Source: Spirochaetaceae bacterium
GTDB taxonomy: Bacteria; Spirochaetota; Leptospiria; Leptospirales; Leptonemataceae
Assembly (NCBI GenBank): GCA_002729885.1
Contig: PBUB01000014.1
Coordinates: forward strand, 1 to 64,000
DNA: 64,000 nucleotides
Direction: 5' to 3'
Position 1 is the first letter of the stretch. Each line of letters opens with the position of its first letter. Under the pieces are notes generated by a model. That model was given only the letters and a program-made list of their open reading frames with translations. It did not search any database and was not told the DNA's origin. Shown one piece after another: positions 26,162 to 35,727 of the stretch. The position numbers and the translations under genes are program-made.

Positions 26162-27163
26162 CTAGCTCTTCAGAGGTACCCAGTGTTCCCCGAACAATCG
26201 CTTCTGAACTTCACCGTTCTCATAGATCTCGTGGTCCAGCTTACCGATTCTGCGATAGAACATGGTAACGAAAGAAGACGATACCACGATGAAGAACGAA
26301 TAAAGAATCGGTAACCAGAGCATACCCGCCAGTAACTGAGCGGAGTCGGCGAAGCTAAAGGTTACAATACCCACAGCCAGAGGACCGTTCTGAATACCCG
26401 TTTCCAGGGAAACTGTCCTTCTATGCCGCTTATCCAGACGTACAATGGTGGAGAGCAGATAACCAAAAAGCATTCCGCCCACACCAACGCCAATGGCAGC
26501 TACATAGGTTTGCCATCCGGTTTCGGCCATAAGGCATCGCTTGTAACCGTCCCCCAGAAAGGTACCTACCAGAAATAGAATTACGATGATACCCATGAAG
26601 CTTGCAGTATCCTCTGCAGCTTTGGCCCAGCCCGGGGAGTATCTTCGCAGAACCATTCCCAGAACTACGGGAAGTAGAACAGCTACGAGACTAACAATGA
26701 TCTTCGCCGTAGGGATAGCAAATTCGCCATCGCCGGGTAACTCAATCTGGTTTGCAAATCCAGCCCCGTAGGAATCCAGTATTAGAGGAGTCATCACCAC
26801 CGCAGCGATCGTCGAAAATGTCGTCATCGTGATCGACAGAGCTACATCGCCTCTGGAAAAGTAGGCAAACATGTTGGACGTTGTGCCCGCCGGCAGCGAT
26901 CCCACCAGTATCAATGCAATAGCCAGCATTGGATCCAGTTCCAGCCAGATAGCCAGTCCCAGGGCCACAAGTGGCATCACCCCGAACTGGGATGCAAAAC
27001 CAATCAGAACACCTTTGGGGTCCTTCGTAAAATATTTGAAATTTTGTAGAGTCAGGCCAGAGCCCATCCCGAACATAATCACCAGAATCATTATACCCAG
27101 CAGCGCTTCCTGCAGCGGATTGATCATCTGGTAATCCGCGGGTATATTGCATGCTTCCATCAT
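26162..27163 (-). CDS. Bile acid:sodium symporter family (SBF/BASS) transporter
   Basis: A 333-aa inner-membrane protein with about nine to ten hydrophobic segments. Family signatures are GSLPAGTTSNMFAYFSRGDV (the crossover motif of BASS transporters), MTTFSTIAAVVMTPLI and SLETGIQNGPLAVGIV, the second Na+-binding crossover region. The start is secure: AGGAG lies 8 bases before ATGATG at 27163. Family members carry organic acids such as bile acids, pantoate, pyruvate or 2-keto acids with Na+; the substrate here is unknown. It is 108 bp downstream of the acyl-CoA ligase gene on the same strand, separated by a small hairpin (GCCGGTT/AACCGGC near 27234-27263). Confidence 0.9.
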   Translation of the reverse strand: MMEACNIPADYQMINPLQEALLGIMILVIMFGMGSGLTLQNFKYFTKDPKGVLIGFASQFGVMPLVALGLAIWLELDPMLAIALILVGSLPAGTTSNMFAYFSRGDVALSITMTTFSTIAAVVMTPLILDSYGAGFANQIELPGDGEFAIPTAKIIVSLVAVLLPVVLGMVLRRYSPGWAKAAEDTASFMGIIVILFLVGTFLGDGYKRCLMAETGWQTYVAAIGVGVGGMLFGYLLSTIVRLDKRHRRTVSLETGIQNGPLAVGIVTFSFADSAQLLAGMLWLPILYSFFIVVSSSFVTMFYRRIGKLDHEIYENGEVQKRLFGEHWVPLKS

Positions 27164-27271
27164 GGACTTAATCTCCTTTCGCAGAACATTACTCTAAATC
27201 AGGCGAGTCTTCTTTTGAATAAACGCCAGAAGGCGCCGGTTCCGCAAATCTCGGCGAAACCGGCTCTAAAT

Positions 27272-29209
27272 CTATCTTGCAGCCTTATTCTTCTCTGAAG
27301 GCGCTCTACCGTACATCTCATCTATGAGATGTTGATACTTTTCCGTGATTACATGCCGTCTCAAAGACAGCTTCGCTGTAAGCTCGTCGGCGGCCTCAAA
27401 GGGTTTGGGCACAAGCTTGAACGTGGTAATTCGCTCGAAACTCTTGAATCCATTTTCCGATGAGATCTCCTGTTTTATGGCCTGAGAGACTTTGGCCTCG
27501 ATTTCCGGATGGTCAGCCAGTTCTGCCACGCTCATGGATTCGTAACCAAGGGACTGGAATCCATCCACGGAAGGAACGATCAGAGCACCGAGGCTCTTTT
27601 CATCCTGACCCACTACCATTACATGATCCACCAGTGGGGACTGCAGCAGCCGATTCTCTATTGGGACCGGCTCTATGTTTTCACCACTGGAGAGTACGAT
27701 GGTATCTTTGGACCGTCCCAGAATCTTCAGGCAATCGTTGAAGGTCATCATTCCAATGTCGCCGGTATTCATCCAGCCATCCTTCATCACTTTGTCTGTG
27801 GCTTCCTGGTTCTTGTAATAACCACGCATCACGATAGGACCGCGAACATGGATTTCCCCACGAAGCCCCCTGCCATTGTGCTTGTTCTTTGAATTTGGGA
27901 ACAGGACTTCACCGTGATTCAAATCCACAATTCGAATCTCAACACCCTTGAGCACGGGACCCACGGTCTCGATTACAAGTTTATCCACCGTTCTGGCCGT
28001 AATAGGACCGGCCGTTTCGGTCATACCGTAGCCTTCCAGCACCGGAATACCTACGTAGTTGAAGAACTGATCCACGTGACGTGGCAGAGCACCACCACCA
28101 GAAATGGTGGCTTTTAGACTGGCACCGGCTGCCTGGCGAATTCTCTCCAGAACAGCTACGTTAAAGAATCCGTATAGTGGAGTCACCAGTAGCCATCGCA
28201 CCAGGTGGAATAGCCAACCCAGCGAAAATACAAGTGGATTCGGCTTATGCAGATGAAGCTTTCTGTTCTTCAAATAGAAAAGAGAGTTCTTGTATATCTC
28301 TGCCAGTCCATAACCGGTGTGGAATAGAAACCTTCGCACAGGATGCGCAGCCTGGGCATTATCCAGGATTCGCATATAGAGTACTTCCCAGAGTCGAGGA
28401 GCTGATCCCATAAACGTAGGCTGTACATTCTTAAGATCATCCCCCAGCATGCGAATGCTGGAGTAGTAAGTAGAGCATCCTTTCGCAATAGAGAACATTT
28501 CCAGCGCACGTTCAAAGATGTGCCACACTGGCAGAATACTCAAAGCACGGTCATGAGCTCCCAGATCCACAGGTATACAGTCAATCATATACATGATGTT
28601 GCTGTGTTGGAGCATCACACCTTTTGGAGCACCGGTGGTTCCTGAAGTATAGATTATAGTGGAAAGATCTTCTGGCTGAACCTGAGCAGCTCTTTCCTCG
28701 GCACGACGATCTCCCGCCTTTCGCAGATCCTTACCTTTTTCAATCAAATCCTTGAGATGTAGCACACCCTCGGGAGCTTCCTGCTCCAGATTCATCAGAA
28801 TATAGGTTTCTACATTGGGCAGTTCCGATTTAAGAGCCGAAACGCGTTTCCACATCTCAACATTTTCAATGAAGCAGATGCGAACATCCGCATGTGGTAG
28901 AATATAGGTAATGTCCGAATCTGTAAGATCGGTTCCCCTGGGAACATCAGCGGCACCGGCCAGCTGAATACCGCAGTTACTGATAATCCACTCGATTCTG
29001 TTATCTGCAATTAGGCCTACATGCTCCCCTCTTTCCAGGCCCATATCGATCAAAGCAGTAGCCAGACAGGCTCCCTCTTCGTAAACCTCTCCAAAGGTTG
29101 TGGGCTTCCAGAGTCTTGACTTGAGTCGAGTACCAAAGGCCACTCGTTTTTCATGCACCTGGGCTGCCTTTAAAAACAGCTCCGCCGCTGTACCGGCTTT
29201 AACTTCCAT
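27272..29209 (-). CDS. Long-chain fatty acid--CoA ligase (FadD15-like)
   Basis: Adenylate-forming enzyme that activates fatty acids to acyl-CoA. In 645 aa: P-loop A3 motif IIYTSGTTGAPKGVMLQHSN, the LPVWHIFERALEM motif, the A5 GYGMTETAG motif, and the WMNTGDIG and LKILGRSKDTIVLSSGENI A7/A8 hinge. Length and the long insertion before A5 fit the ~600-650-aa eukaryote-like (FadD15/ACSL) branch. The ATG has AGGAGGAG 6 bases upstream. It is 171 bp downstream of a paralogous ligase gene that is broken by a stop codon, so this copy probably supplies the activity. Confidence 0.95.
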   Translation of the reverse strand: MEVKAGTAAELFLKAAQVHEKRVAFGTRLKSRLWKPTTFGEVYEEGACLATALIDMGLERGEHVGLIADNRIEWIISNCGIQLAGAADVPRGTDLTDSDITYILPHADVRICFIENVEMWKRVSALKSELPNVETYILMNLEQEAPEGVLHLKDLIEKGKDLRKAGDRRAEERAAQVQPEDLSTIIYTSGTTGAPKGVMLQHSNIMYMIDCIPVDLGAHDRALSILPVWHIFERALEMFSIAKGCSTYYSSIRMLGDDLKNVQPTFMGSAPRLWEVLYMRILDNAQAAHPVRRFLFHTGYGLAEIYKNSLFYLKNRKLHLHKPNPLVFSLGWLFHLVRWLLVTPLYGFFNVAVLERIRQAAGASLKATISGGGALPRHVDQFFNYVGIPVLEGYGMTETAGPITARTVDKLVIETVGPVLKGVEIRIVDLNHGEVLFPNSKNKHNGRGLRGEIHVRGPIVMRGYYKNQEATDKVMKDGWMNTGDIGMMTFNDCLKILGRSKDTIVLSSGENIEPVPIENRLLQSPLVDHVMVVGQDEKSLGALIVPSVDGFQSLGYESMSVAELADHPEIEAKVSQAIKQEISSENGFKSFERITTFKLVPKPFEAADELTAKLSLRRHVITEKYQHLIDEMYGRAPSEKNKAAR

Positions 29210-29380
29210 CGAACTTCTCCTCCTGCTGACCTTCTCTTATGGAAAGTCAGCGCATGGACATTTGTCCTGCGAATCCTTTTTATTCCTTTCTATCCGCTAC
29301 TGCGAATCGCATCGGCCCAGACTGCACCGCAATAATAGCGGGTGCGACAGGCATCAAAAAAATATAGCCAGTGAGTTCAA

Positions 29381-31288
29381 TCAGGCATACAGTTCATCAA
29401 TCTGCTGTCTGAAGTTCTCCTTGATAACAGGCCTTTTCATTTTCAGAGTACGGGTCATTTCCGTATCCTGGTCGAAGGCACGCGGAGAAACATAGAAGCA
29501 ATTCCCGGGAATCACTTCAAAAGACTTGAATCCTGTCTCCTTGCTGATGAGCCGTGTAATCTCTTTTCGATAAAGATCGCGCACAGGTTTGCTGGCATCC
29601 CAGAGCTCTGTGTTTTCCGGAGCATCACTTCCCAAAGTGCCGCGAACGTTTTCATAGGCAGGCACAATTATGGCCCCCAGCGTCTTTTTGTCATCCCCCA
29701 CGACCATTACCTGATCGATGTATTCGGACTGAAGCAGCTTATCTTCAATGGGCACCGGTTCTATGTTTTCGCCGCCGGCCAGAGCTATGGTATCCTTGGC
29801 GCGACCGGCAAACATTAACTCCCCTCTCCAGTTCAGAGTCATCAGGTCGCCGGTATCGAAAAAGCCATCCTTATCGAATACTACCTCATTTAACTGCGGC
29901 CTTTTGTAATAGCCCATAAGAATTTGTTCACTTTTAACCCACAATGATCCTTTCGCACCGGGTATGGCGGTTACATCCTTGCCGGTATCATCCTTCAATT
30001 TGATCTGGTAGCCGGCCAGAGGCACACCCACCGTTCCAGGAGTGGGCTTGCGAAGGGTGCGGGAAGAAATGACGGCACTGGTTTCTGTCATCCCATAGCC
30101 TTCTAGAACAAGGATTCCAATGGCTGACAGAAATCGGTCCACCACTCCTGGGAGTGCGGACCCTCCGGATACCGACACCCTCAAGCGTCCTCCGAGAGCG
30201 CTTCGTATGGGCGCGAAAATCTTGAGCGATAGCAATTTCAGGGGCGACAACAGGATCAGAATTACAAGAGAGTAAGTTCTATAGAAGAAACTTAGAATGA
30301 AGTTTCGCTTCTGCACCTGATGATCGAAGCCCATGAGTATCGAGCGATACTTGAACCAGGTGGCACCCACTGATAAAAAGAAGTTGAATATCTTTTGCTT
30401 TCCTGCTGACTCCTTCTTGATTTTGCCAATAATTCCATTGTAGATAGATTCCCAGATACGGGGAACCGAAGGAAATATCGTGGGCCGGATTTCCTTCAGG
30501 TCTTCGCGCAGTACGTTAATGTCACTAACGGTGAACTCCATGCCTTTGTAGGCCAGCGCGTATTCAGCGGCTCTTTAAAAAGCATGCCAGGGAGGGAGTA
30601 AGCTCACTGCAACATCATCGCTGCGAAAACCGGTTCTTTTCAAAGTAGTCAGAATTGCATAAATCCAGCCAGCCTGAGAAAGCATGACACCTTTGGGCTC
30701 TCCAGTGGTTCCACTGGTATATATCAATGTTGCCAGTGCCTTTGGGTCCACGGTATTTACTGTTCTGGATACAATTGCAGAATCCCTGGACAGAGCTGTG
30801 CGTCCCTTTTCAGCCAGAGCCCCCAGGGTATGGGGCCCCTCGGCCATTTCCAGGGAGTCCTCTTCCATGTAGTAAATGGTTTTTACCGTGGGAATCTTGT
30901 CTGACATGGATTTCAGACGATCCATGTCTTTCTTCTTCTGTACAATTGCAATGCTGGCTTCGGAATGATTGGCTATATAGGAGATATCTTCGTCGGTTAC
31001 ATCGGTTCCCCTGGGAACACTCACGGCCCCGGCTCCGGTAATGGCAGCATCCGTTACAAGCCAGTTGCTGGAAGTATCGCATAGAAAGAGTACACGATCC
31101 CCGGTGCTTACTCCAGCCTCTACCAGGCCGGCCAGTAGCTGATCGCACAGTTCTTTTAGTTGCCGGTAGGTTCTTCCCCGGATCTTACCGTCCGGCATTC
31201 TTCGCTTGAACGTCTCTTTGTCTGGATGCTGATCTGCAGCAATTTCCAGAATTCCGTAAAATGTATTTGGTATGCGGTCGGAATTCAT
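29381..31288 (-). pseudogene. Long-chain acyl-CoA ligase interrupted by one in-frame TAA
   Basis: Reading from the ATG at 31288, codons 1-237 give the N-half of an AMP-binding ligase (LATLIYTSGTTGEPKGVMLS, then VSLLPPWHAF). Codon 238 (30575-30577) is TAA. Beyond it the same frame continues with RAAEYALAYKGMEFTVSD and the complete C-half (GYGMTETSA, FFDTGDLM, AGRAKDTIALAGGENI) to 29381. No base is gained or lost. The intact neighbour reads WHIFERALE, so the stop replaces the conserved Glu: one G-to-T change (GAA or GAG to TAA/TAG-type; here TAA). Everything else looks under constraint, so this is a recent nonsense allele, a sequencing/assembly error, or programmed readthrough. An in-frame ATG at 30541 could at most start a C-terminal fragment without the ATP loop. 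Confidence 0.9.
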
Positions 31289-31419
31289 TCAGTGCATTTT
31301 AGGTATGCACTGGGTCGGGCAAGCAGATTTTCGCTTTCACCTCTTCATAGAAGCATTTCCTGTAAGATTTGCTTGCCGGTACCATCAACCGGATTGCTCA
31401 TTAATATAAGAGGAAAGCC

Positions 31420-31734
31420 ATGGAAAAATCACTACCTCCCTCATTTGATGCTCTATTGAAGAATCATGATCGTCCGGTGCTGGTTGATTTCTGGGCGCCC
31501 TGGTGCGGCCCCTGTAAAGTGGTAGCACCGGTGCTTGAAGAGCTTGCCCGGGACTGGAAGGGCCGGGTAACCATCATCAAGATCAATACCGATGAGAAGC
31601 CGGAGATTGCATCCAGGTTTCAGATAACAGGAATTCCTACGTTAATTCTATTCAAGAATGGACAACCGGTTCATCGCATTTCCGGGGCCCTTCCCCTGGA
31701 GCAATTAAAAGCGCAGTTCCAGGGCTTTCTTTAG
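31420..31734 (+). CDS. trxA: Thioredoxin
   Basis: A 104-aa cytosolic dithiol oxidoreductase. The active site WCGPC is at residues 28-32 in the standard FWAPWCGPCK context; the buried Asp is in VDFWA, and the cis-Pro loop ITGIPTLILFKNG is intact. The ATG follows AGAGGAAAG. It is a single gene divergent from the broken ligase, not linked to a thioredoxin reductase here. It could supply electrons to DsbD. A short CCCGGG inverted repeat follows at about 31754-31773 but lacks a U-tract. Confidence 0.96.
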   Translation: MEKSLPPSFDALLKNHDRPVLVDFWAPWCGPCKVVAPVLEELARDWKGRVTIIKINTDEKPEIASRFQITGIPTLILFKNGQPVHRISGALPLEQLKAQFQGFL

Positions 31735-31857
31735 TCCGCTACAATTGAGCGACCCGGGAAAGCTACCCGGGATCGATGGGCGTGGATTTTCAAACAAGGG
31801 TCCAGCTTAGAATCCAGATCCCGCCTGGAGGACGCGAAAGCTAAACCCTGGACATTC

Positions 31858-32649
31858 TTAACCGGAATGGCCAATAAAACCCAGGACCATGGCCAGTCCC
31901 ACAATTACCAGAAGTGAAGCAACACTGAGCTGGATAGTTCGGATGGTTACCTTCTTCAGGAATCTCTTGCCAAGCATGGCACCCGCGAAAGCAGCCAGCA
32001 CCGCTACCAGAAGTACGGACACATTAGCACCGGCCAGCCTGTCCCCCATTTCGACACTGTAGACTGTTATTCGGCCCAGATCCACAATGCAGGCGATAGC
32101 TATACCACTGGCAATGAAGGTATCTCTGGATAAACCCTGTCTCAGTAAGAATACGCTTCGCAAAGCCCCCTGGTGACCGGATAACCCACCAAAAAAGCCA
32201 CTTATAGCTCCTCCCAGAACCAGGTGAGATTTTCCTTCTGATTTTTTTGGGCTCCAGAGTTCAAAGAATGCGAAGAAGATCAAAAGACATCCCATTATAG
32301 CGCCCAGATAGCTGACGGTGAATTCCCGTTCTCCCAACTGCCATTTGTAGAGTGGTTCCTGCAGACCTCCCAGAAGAGTAAGCAAATGAGCCCCGAGAAT
32401 GGCCATCAATATCCCGGGAATCCCAAATGCCAGCACTACTTTCCAGTTTGTATGCTTTCGCATCAGTACAAACTTGAATAGATTGTTGGAAAGATGTACG
32501 ATAGCCGTCAGCGCCACCGACACATCCAGAGGAAAAAAGAATGCAAAAGCGGGTAATAGAATCGTGCCCAGTCCAAAGCCGGAAAAGAACGTAAGCAGGG
32601 ATGCGAATGCGGCCACCAGGGCCACCACAATGTATACAGGCTCCATCAT
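31858..32649 (-). CDS. TauE/SafE family sulfite exporter-like permease
   Basis: A 263-aa inner-membrane protein with seven to eight hydrophobic segments. The duplicated TauE/SafE motifs are visible: FSGFGLGTILLPAFAFFFP with LTAIVHLSNNLFKF in the first half, and GGAISGFFGGLSGHQGALRS with FIASGIAIACIVDLGRI in the second. Family members export or import sulfite, sulfoacetate or other organosulfur anions; a link with the flavin monooxygenase at 7-8 kb is possible but they are far apart. ATG at 32649 or 32646. It follows the methyltransferase gene (32742-33590) on the same strand after 92 bp. Confidence 0.88.
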   Translation of the reverse strand: MMEPVYIVVALVAAFASLLTFFSGFGLGTILLPAFAFFFPLDVSVALTAIVHLSNNLFKFVLMRKHTNWKVVLAFGIPGILMAILGAHLLTLLGGLQEPLYKWQLGEREFTVSYLGAIMGCLLIFFAFFELWSPKKSEGKSHLVLGGAISGFFGGLSGHQGALRSVFLLRQGLSRDTFIASGIAIACIVDLGRITVYSVEMGDRLAGANVSVLLVAVLAAFAGAMLGKRFLKKVTIRTIQLSVASLLVIVGLAMVLGFIGHSG

Positions 32650-32741
32650 TATCCTCGTCCGGACACGGTCGGTCCAGGGCCAATATTCGAATAGTCCGAC
32701 TTACGAACGTCGGCAACTGGTCTGTGCTCTAAGCTGACCTA

Positions 32742-33590
32742 TCAAGCTTTCTGAAAAAGCAAGACCATATAGGCTTTGTATTGCGAAAAGATTTCAGATC
32801 CTTGATTGGAATATTTCACGTGCAGTTTACGGATTTTCTTTCCAAACATCCATCCAAGTATTTTGTAAATGAAAGGGTACCTTCTCTGAACAATTTCAAA
32901 GATACCTTCAAATACTGGAAAAATCTTCTCGGTGATGGTTTCCTGATAGAGATCCATCGTCGGAGCTACGAACTTGGTAATGTCGACCTTTTTCTTTAGC
33001 TTGAAGCCGTGATTGGCTGCTTCCTGAAGGAAATACTCCAGAGGATGTCCGGATTTACTGAGTCCCGGTCGATCCAGTTCTTTGATGCGAAAGAAATCCG
33101 CAACCAGTACGTGGCCTTTTGGCTTGAGGAATGCACTGCTCTGCTTCCAGCCTTCTTCTACTTTGATATACTGGCATGATTCGCTCATTAGAACCATGTC
33201 GAATGGAGCCAGGCCTGCCGTGGCCGGATCCAGGTTTTCGTAGAGATCGGTGATGGTGGCTACTTTGCCGCCGGTGTTTTCCAGAGTCTTTTCAATCAGA
33301 TAGGGGTCCGGAGCAAGACAGGTAACGTCGAATTTCTTTTTCACCAGCTGCGTAGCTACGCCTCCGGTTCCGCATCCTACATCAAACACTCGCTTAACTC
33401 CGGCAGGAATGTACTTCAATAGGTTTCGAACGTAGGCGTCCTGAGCGGATGGCAGAGTCTGCAGGGTGGGTTTTTTGCCTTTCTCGAAGTAGCCATAGTG
33501 CAGATGCTCCACTCCGAATAACTTGTGTCCCAGGCGGAGCGCAATATCGTTGTAGTAAGATTTCTTATGAGAATGTTTCTTTGCGGCCAT
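32742..33590 (-). CDS. SAM-dependent methyltransferase (small-molecule, UbiE/CFA-like)
   Basis: A 282-aa protein opening with a basic MAAKKHSHKKSYYNDIALRL tail and LGHKLFGVEHLHYGYF, an opening seen in tocopherol/sarcosine-type methyltransferases. Motif I is VFDVGCGTGGVATQL, followed by an acidic TCLAPDPYL and VLMSESCQYI (motif post-I/II), GHVLVADFFRIKELD. The C-terminal third (about 190-282) is basic and aromatic and may contact membranes. It is divergent from rppH. Substrate unknown; a lipid or quinone acceptor would fit the C-terminus but is speculation. Confidence 0.85.
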   Translation of the reverse strand: MAAKKHSHKKSYYNDIALRLGHKLFGVEHLHYGYFEKGKKPTLQTLPSAQDAYVRNLLKYIPAGVKRVFDVGCGTGGVATQLVKKKFDVTCLAPDPYLIEKTLENTGGKVATITDLYENLDPATAGLAPFDMVLMSESCQYIKVEEGWKQSSAFLKPKGHVLVADFFRIKELDRPGLSKSGHPLEYFLQEAANHGFKLKKKVDITKFVAPTMDLYQETITEKIFPVFEGIFEIVQRRYPFIYKILGWMFGKKIRKLHVKYSNQGSEIFSQYKAYMVLLFQKA

Positions 33591-33706
33591 TTAGCTGCTA
33601 CCTTGCATTTTACTGGATTGAACCGGCAGTTTTCTCTCGAACCCTGAAGGCTCAACATAAATTCTGCTTTCATATTTTCGCGAAGAAACGTCCAGAGGAG
33701 GACTTT

Positions 33707-34174
33707 ATGAGTAAGCCCTACAGATTAAACGCCGGCATGATTGTATTCAACTCCTCAGGCCTGGTTCTGGCCGGAGACAGAATTCAATATCCGGGACATT
33801 TTCAGTTTCCCCAGGGTGGAATTGATGAAGGGGAGGATGCCCGTGCTGCTGCCATTCGAGAGCTGTATGAAGAGCTGGGCCTGAAGCTGGATCATCCAGA
33901 GGGAGAAATTCCAGGATGGCTAACATATGAATTTCCGGAGGATATTCCGGATCATCTAAAAAAGTTTCGGGGACAAAAGCAGAAGTGGTTCTACTTTAGA
34001 TGGGACGGGGATCCATCAAGTCTGGATCTAGATTTGCATGAACGGGAATTCAACACGGTACTCTGGATGGAGCTCTCGGAGCTGGTAGCTAACATTATAC
34101 CGTTCAAACGGGAAGTTTACAAAGAGATAGAAAAACATGCCCGAGAGTTCATCTCCAGCCACCTGGGCGATTGA
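33707..34174 (+). CDS. rppH: RNA pyrophosphohydrolase-type Nudix hydrolase
   Basis: Removes pyrophosphate from RNA 5' ends (or hydrolyses dinucleoside polyphosphates), which starts mRNA decay. The real start is the ATG at 33707 with GAGGAGGA 6 bases upstream, giving 155 aa; the frame is open further upstream, but that part is antisense to the methyltransferase gene. It opens YRLNAGMIVFN and has WQFPQGG-like HFQFPQGGIDEG; the Nudix box spans residues 37-59 with G37, E43, R51, E52, E55, E56 and G58 all as required. The C-terminal KQKWFYFRWDGD and EFNTVLWMEL are RppH/Ap4A-hydrolase traits. No neighbours on this strand are functionally linked. Confidence 0.93.
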   Translation: MSKPYRLNAGMIVFNSSGLVLAGDRIQYPGHFQFPQGGIDEGEDARAAAIRELYEELGLKLDHPEGEIPGWLTYEFPEDIPDHLKKFRGQKQKWFYFRWDGDPSSLDLDLHEREFNTVLWMELSELVANIIPFKREVYKEIEKHAREFISSHLGD

Positions 34175-34344
34175 ATCGAAAGACATCCATATATCCTTAT
34201 CCCGAGTTCCTGATTTAGCGTTTCTGGCTGCCGGGCTCTGGCCAGAAATCCGGACTCCGTACCGATTGATACAGATCTGAACCAGTGCCGGAAAATTTCT
34301 TTACAGGGTGCGAAAGAACTGTAATCAAATAGTTTCGCATAAAT

Positions 34345-35610
34345 ATGGAGCCATTTATTCCTCCCGGATTTTCTCTGCCCCTGGCGTGGGGCATCGACTT
34401 CAGTCTTCCTGTGCTTCTGCGTATGGTGCAGAATCTGGAAGGCGTTGAAATTCGACCTGAAGATAAGAAGATGCTACGAGATCTTCGAAAAGAGAGAATT
34501 CTGTATTGCAGCAACCATCCCACTACGGCCGAACCTCCGGTGGCCTATGCAGTGGCCAAGACCATGGGTGCCCGATTTCATTATATGGCCTCACGTCAGG
34601 TATTCGACTGGGGCAGCGGAGTAGTGGGCAGATTAATTCAGGGAATTGGAGCTTACTCGGTACTTGCAGGAACAGCAGACCGGGAAAGTATCAAGATGTC
34701 TCGTTCCATCCTGTCCCACCCTGGCGGCAAACTTGTGGTCTATCCGGAAGGAGAACCCACCAGCGGTGAAAACGACAGCCTGCTTCCTTTACAGCCCGGT
34801 ATCGCACAAATCGGATTCTGGGGCCTGGAGGACGCCAGGAAGCTGGACGCCACTGCAGACATTATGGTCCTGCCAGCCTTTGTAAAGTATGTCTATTCGG
34901 GCACAGAGGCCGCAATCAAGGGGGATCTGCACTCATCCCTTAAGAAACTGGAACGAAAGTTAGGAATTGATCCGAAGAATAGAAACTTGCTCAGAAGGTT
35001 TCTTGCAATCGGCCGGGTACTTCTGGAGAAAGAAGAAACAAGCTACAGTATTTCGCCTGCATCGCTTACGGACTGGGATTATCGTGTGGGTCGCGTAAGG
35101 CATGCTGTGCTGGACCAGGTTGCAGATCGAATTCAGGTCAAGGGATACAATCGAAACGCGGATGCCATTGAAAAGATGCGATTCCTGCTGAGCATACTGG
35201 AAATGATCGCTGTGAAATATCCGGATCCCAGGTTACCGGATGTAGACGAAAAGACTCTTGAATGGGCCAGAGAGGAATGCGAGAAGGCCTATCTGTTCAT
35301 TGTAACTCGACCCGAGTATTTGATTTCACATCCTTCGGCGGAACGATTCTACGAATGGCTGGGCAGATACGAAACCTATATACTGGGAAAGACATCGGCA
35401 CGAAACAGAAAGGCTCATGTTCGCTTTACCGAACCATTATCTCTGGCCCAGTACTACACAGAGTACAAGAAGAATCGAAAGCAGGGAATTGAAACCATGC
35501 TCCGGGACCTGAAGGACTCCCTGGAAAGATTGATGGTGGAATGCCTGCAACTTTCGCCTCCCATTGTTCGCCCTTTCGATGTAGGCGACGATCCCATGGG
35601 AAATTCCTGA
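34345..35610 (+). CDS. PlsC-like acyltransferase domain protein
   Basis: A 421-aa protein with a glycerophosphate/lysophospholipid acyltransferase fold. Motif I is CSNHPTTAEP (H-x4-E in place of the usual H-x4-D, so the charge relay acid is Glu), motif III is YPEGEPTSGEND (canonical F/YPEGTRS region), and VLPAFVKYVY corresponds to motif IV. The C-terminal 230 residues are helical with no recognised domain, making it longer than typical PlsC (about 250 aa). No signal peptide; probably membrane-peripheral. Acyl acceptor is unknown. It stands between rppH and a radical SAM gene, all plus strand but with gaps of more than 100 bp. Confidence 0.82.
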   Translation: MEPFIPPGFSLPLAWGIDFSLPVLLRMVQNLEGVEIRPEDKKMLRDLRKERILYCSNHPTTAEPPVAYAVAKTMGARFHYMASRQVFDWGSGVVGRLIQGIGAYSVLAGTADRESIKMSRSILSHPGGKLVVYPEGEPTSGENDSLLPLQPGIAQIGFWGLEDARKLDATADIMVLPAFVKYVYSGTEAAIKGDLHSSLKKLERKLGIDPKNRNLLRRFLAIGRVLLEKEETSYSISPASLTDWDYRVGRVRHAVLDQVADRIQVKGYNRNADAIEKMRFLLSILEMIAVKYPDPRLPDVDEKTLEWAREECEKAYLFIVTRPEYLISHPSAERFYEWLGRYETYILGKTSARNRKAHVRFTEPLSLAQYYTEYKKNRKQGIETMLRDLKDSLERLMVECLQLSPPIVRPFDVGDDPMGNS

Positions 35611-35727
35611 GTTGTTGCCACCTGACTCTCGAACCAGTTCCAGTTTTCCCCGGACCGATCCTTTCTTACGCAAAAGAAAAATGATTTTTGCTTGCCAGAA
35701 TCGCAAACTACTATACATACGATAGCC

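Noticed and set aside
30541-30577. Stop-codon recoding by selenocysteine or pyrrolysine
   Set aside because: The interrupting codon is TAA, not TGA or TAG, and the residue in the intact paralog is Glu; a nonsense mutation or sequencing error is simpler.
31754-31773. Terminator after thioredoxin gene
   Set aside because: The 6-bp CCCGGG inverted repeat is too short and no U-tract follows, so it is not listed as a terminator.
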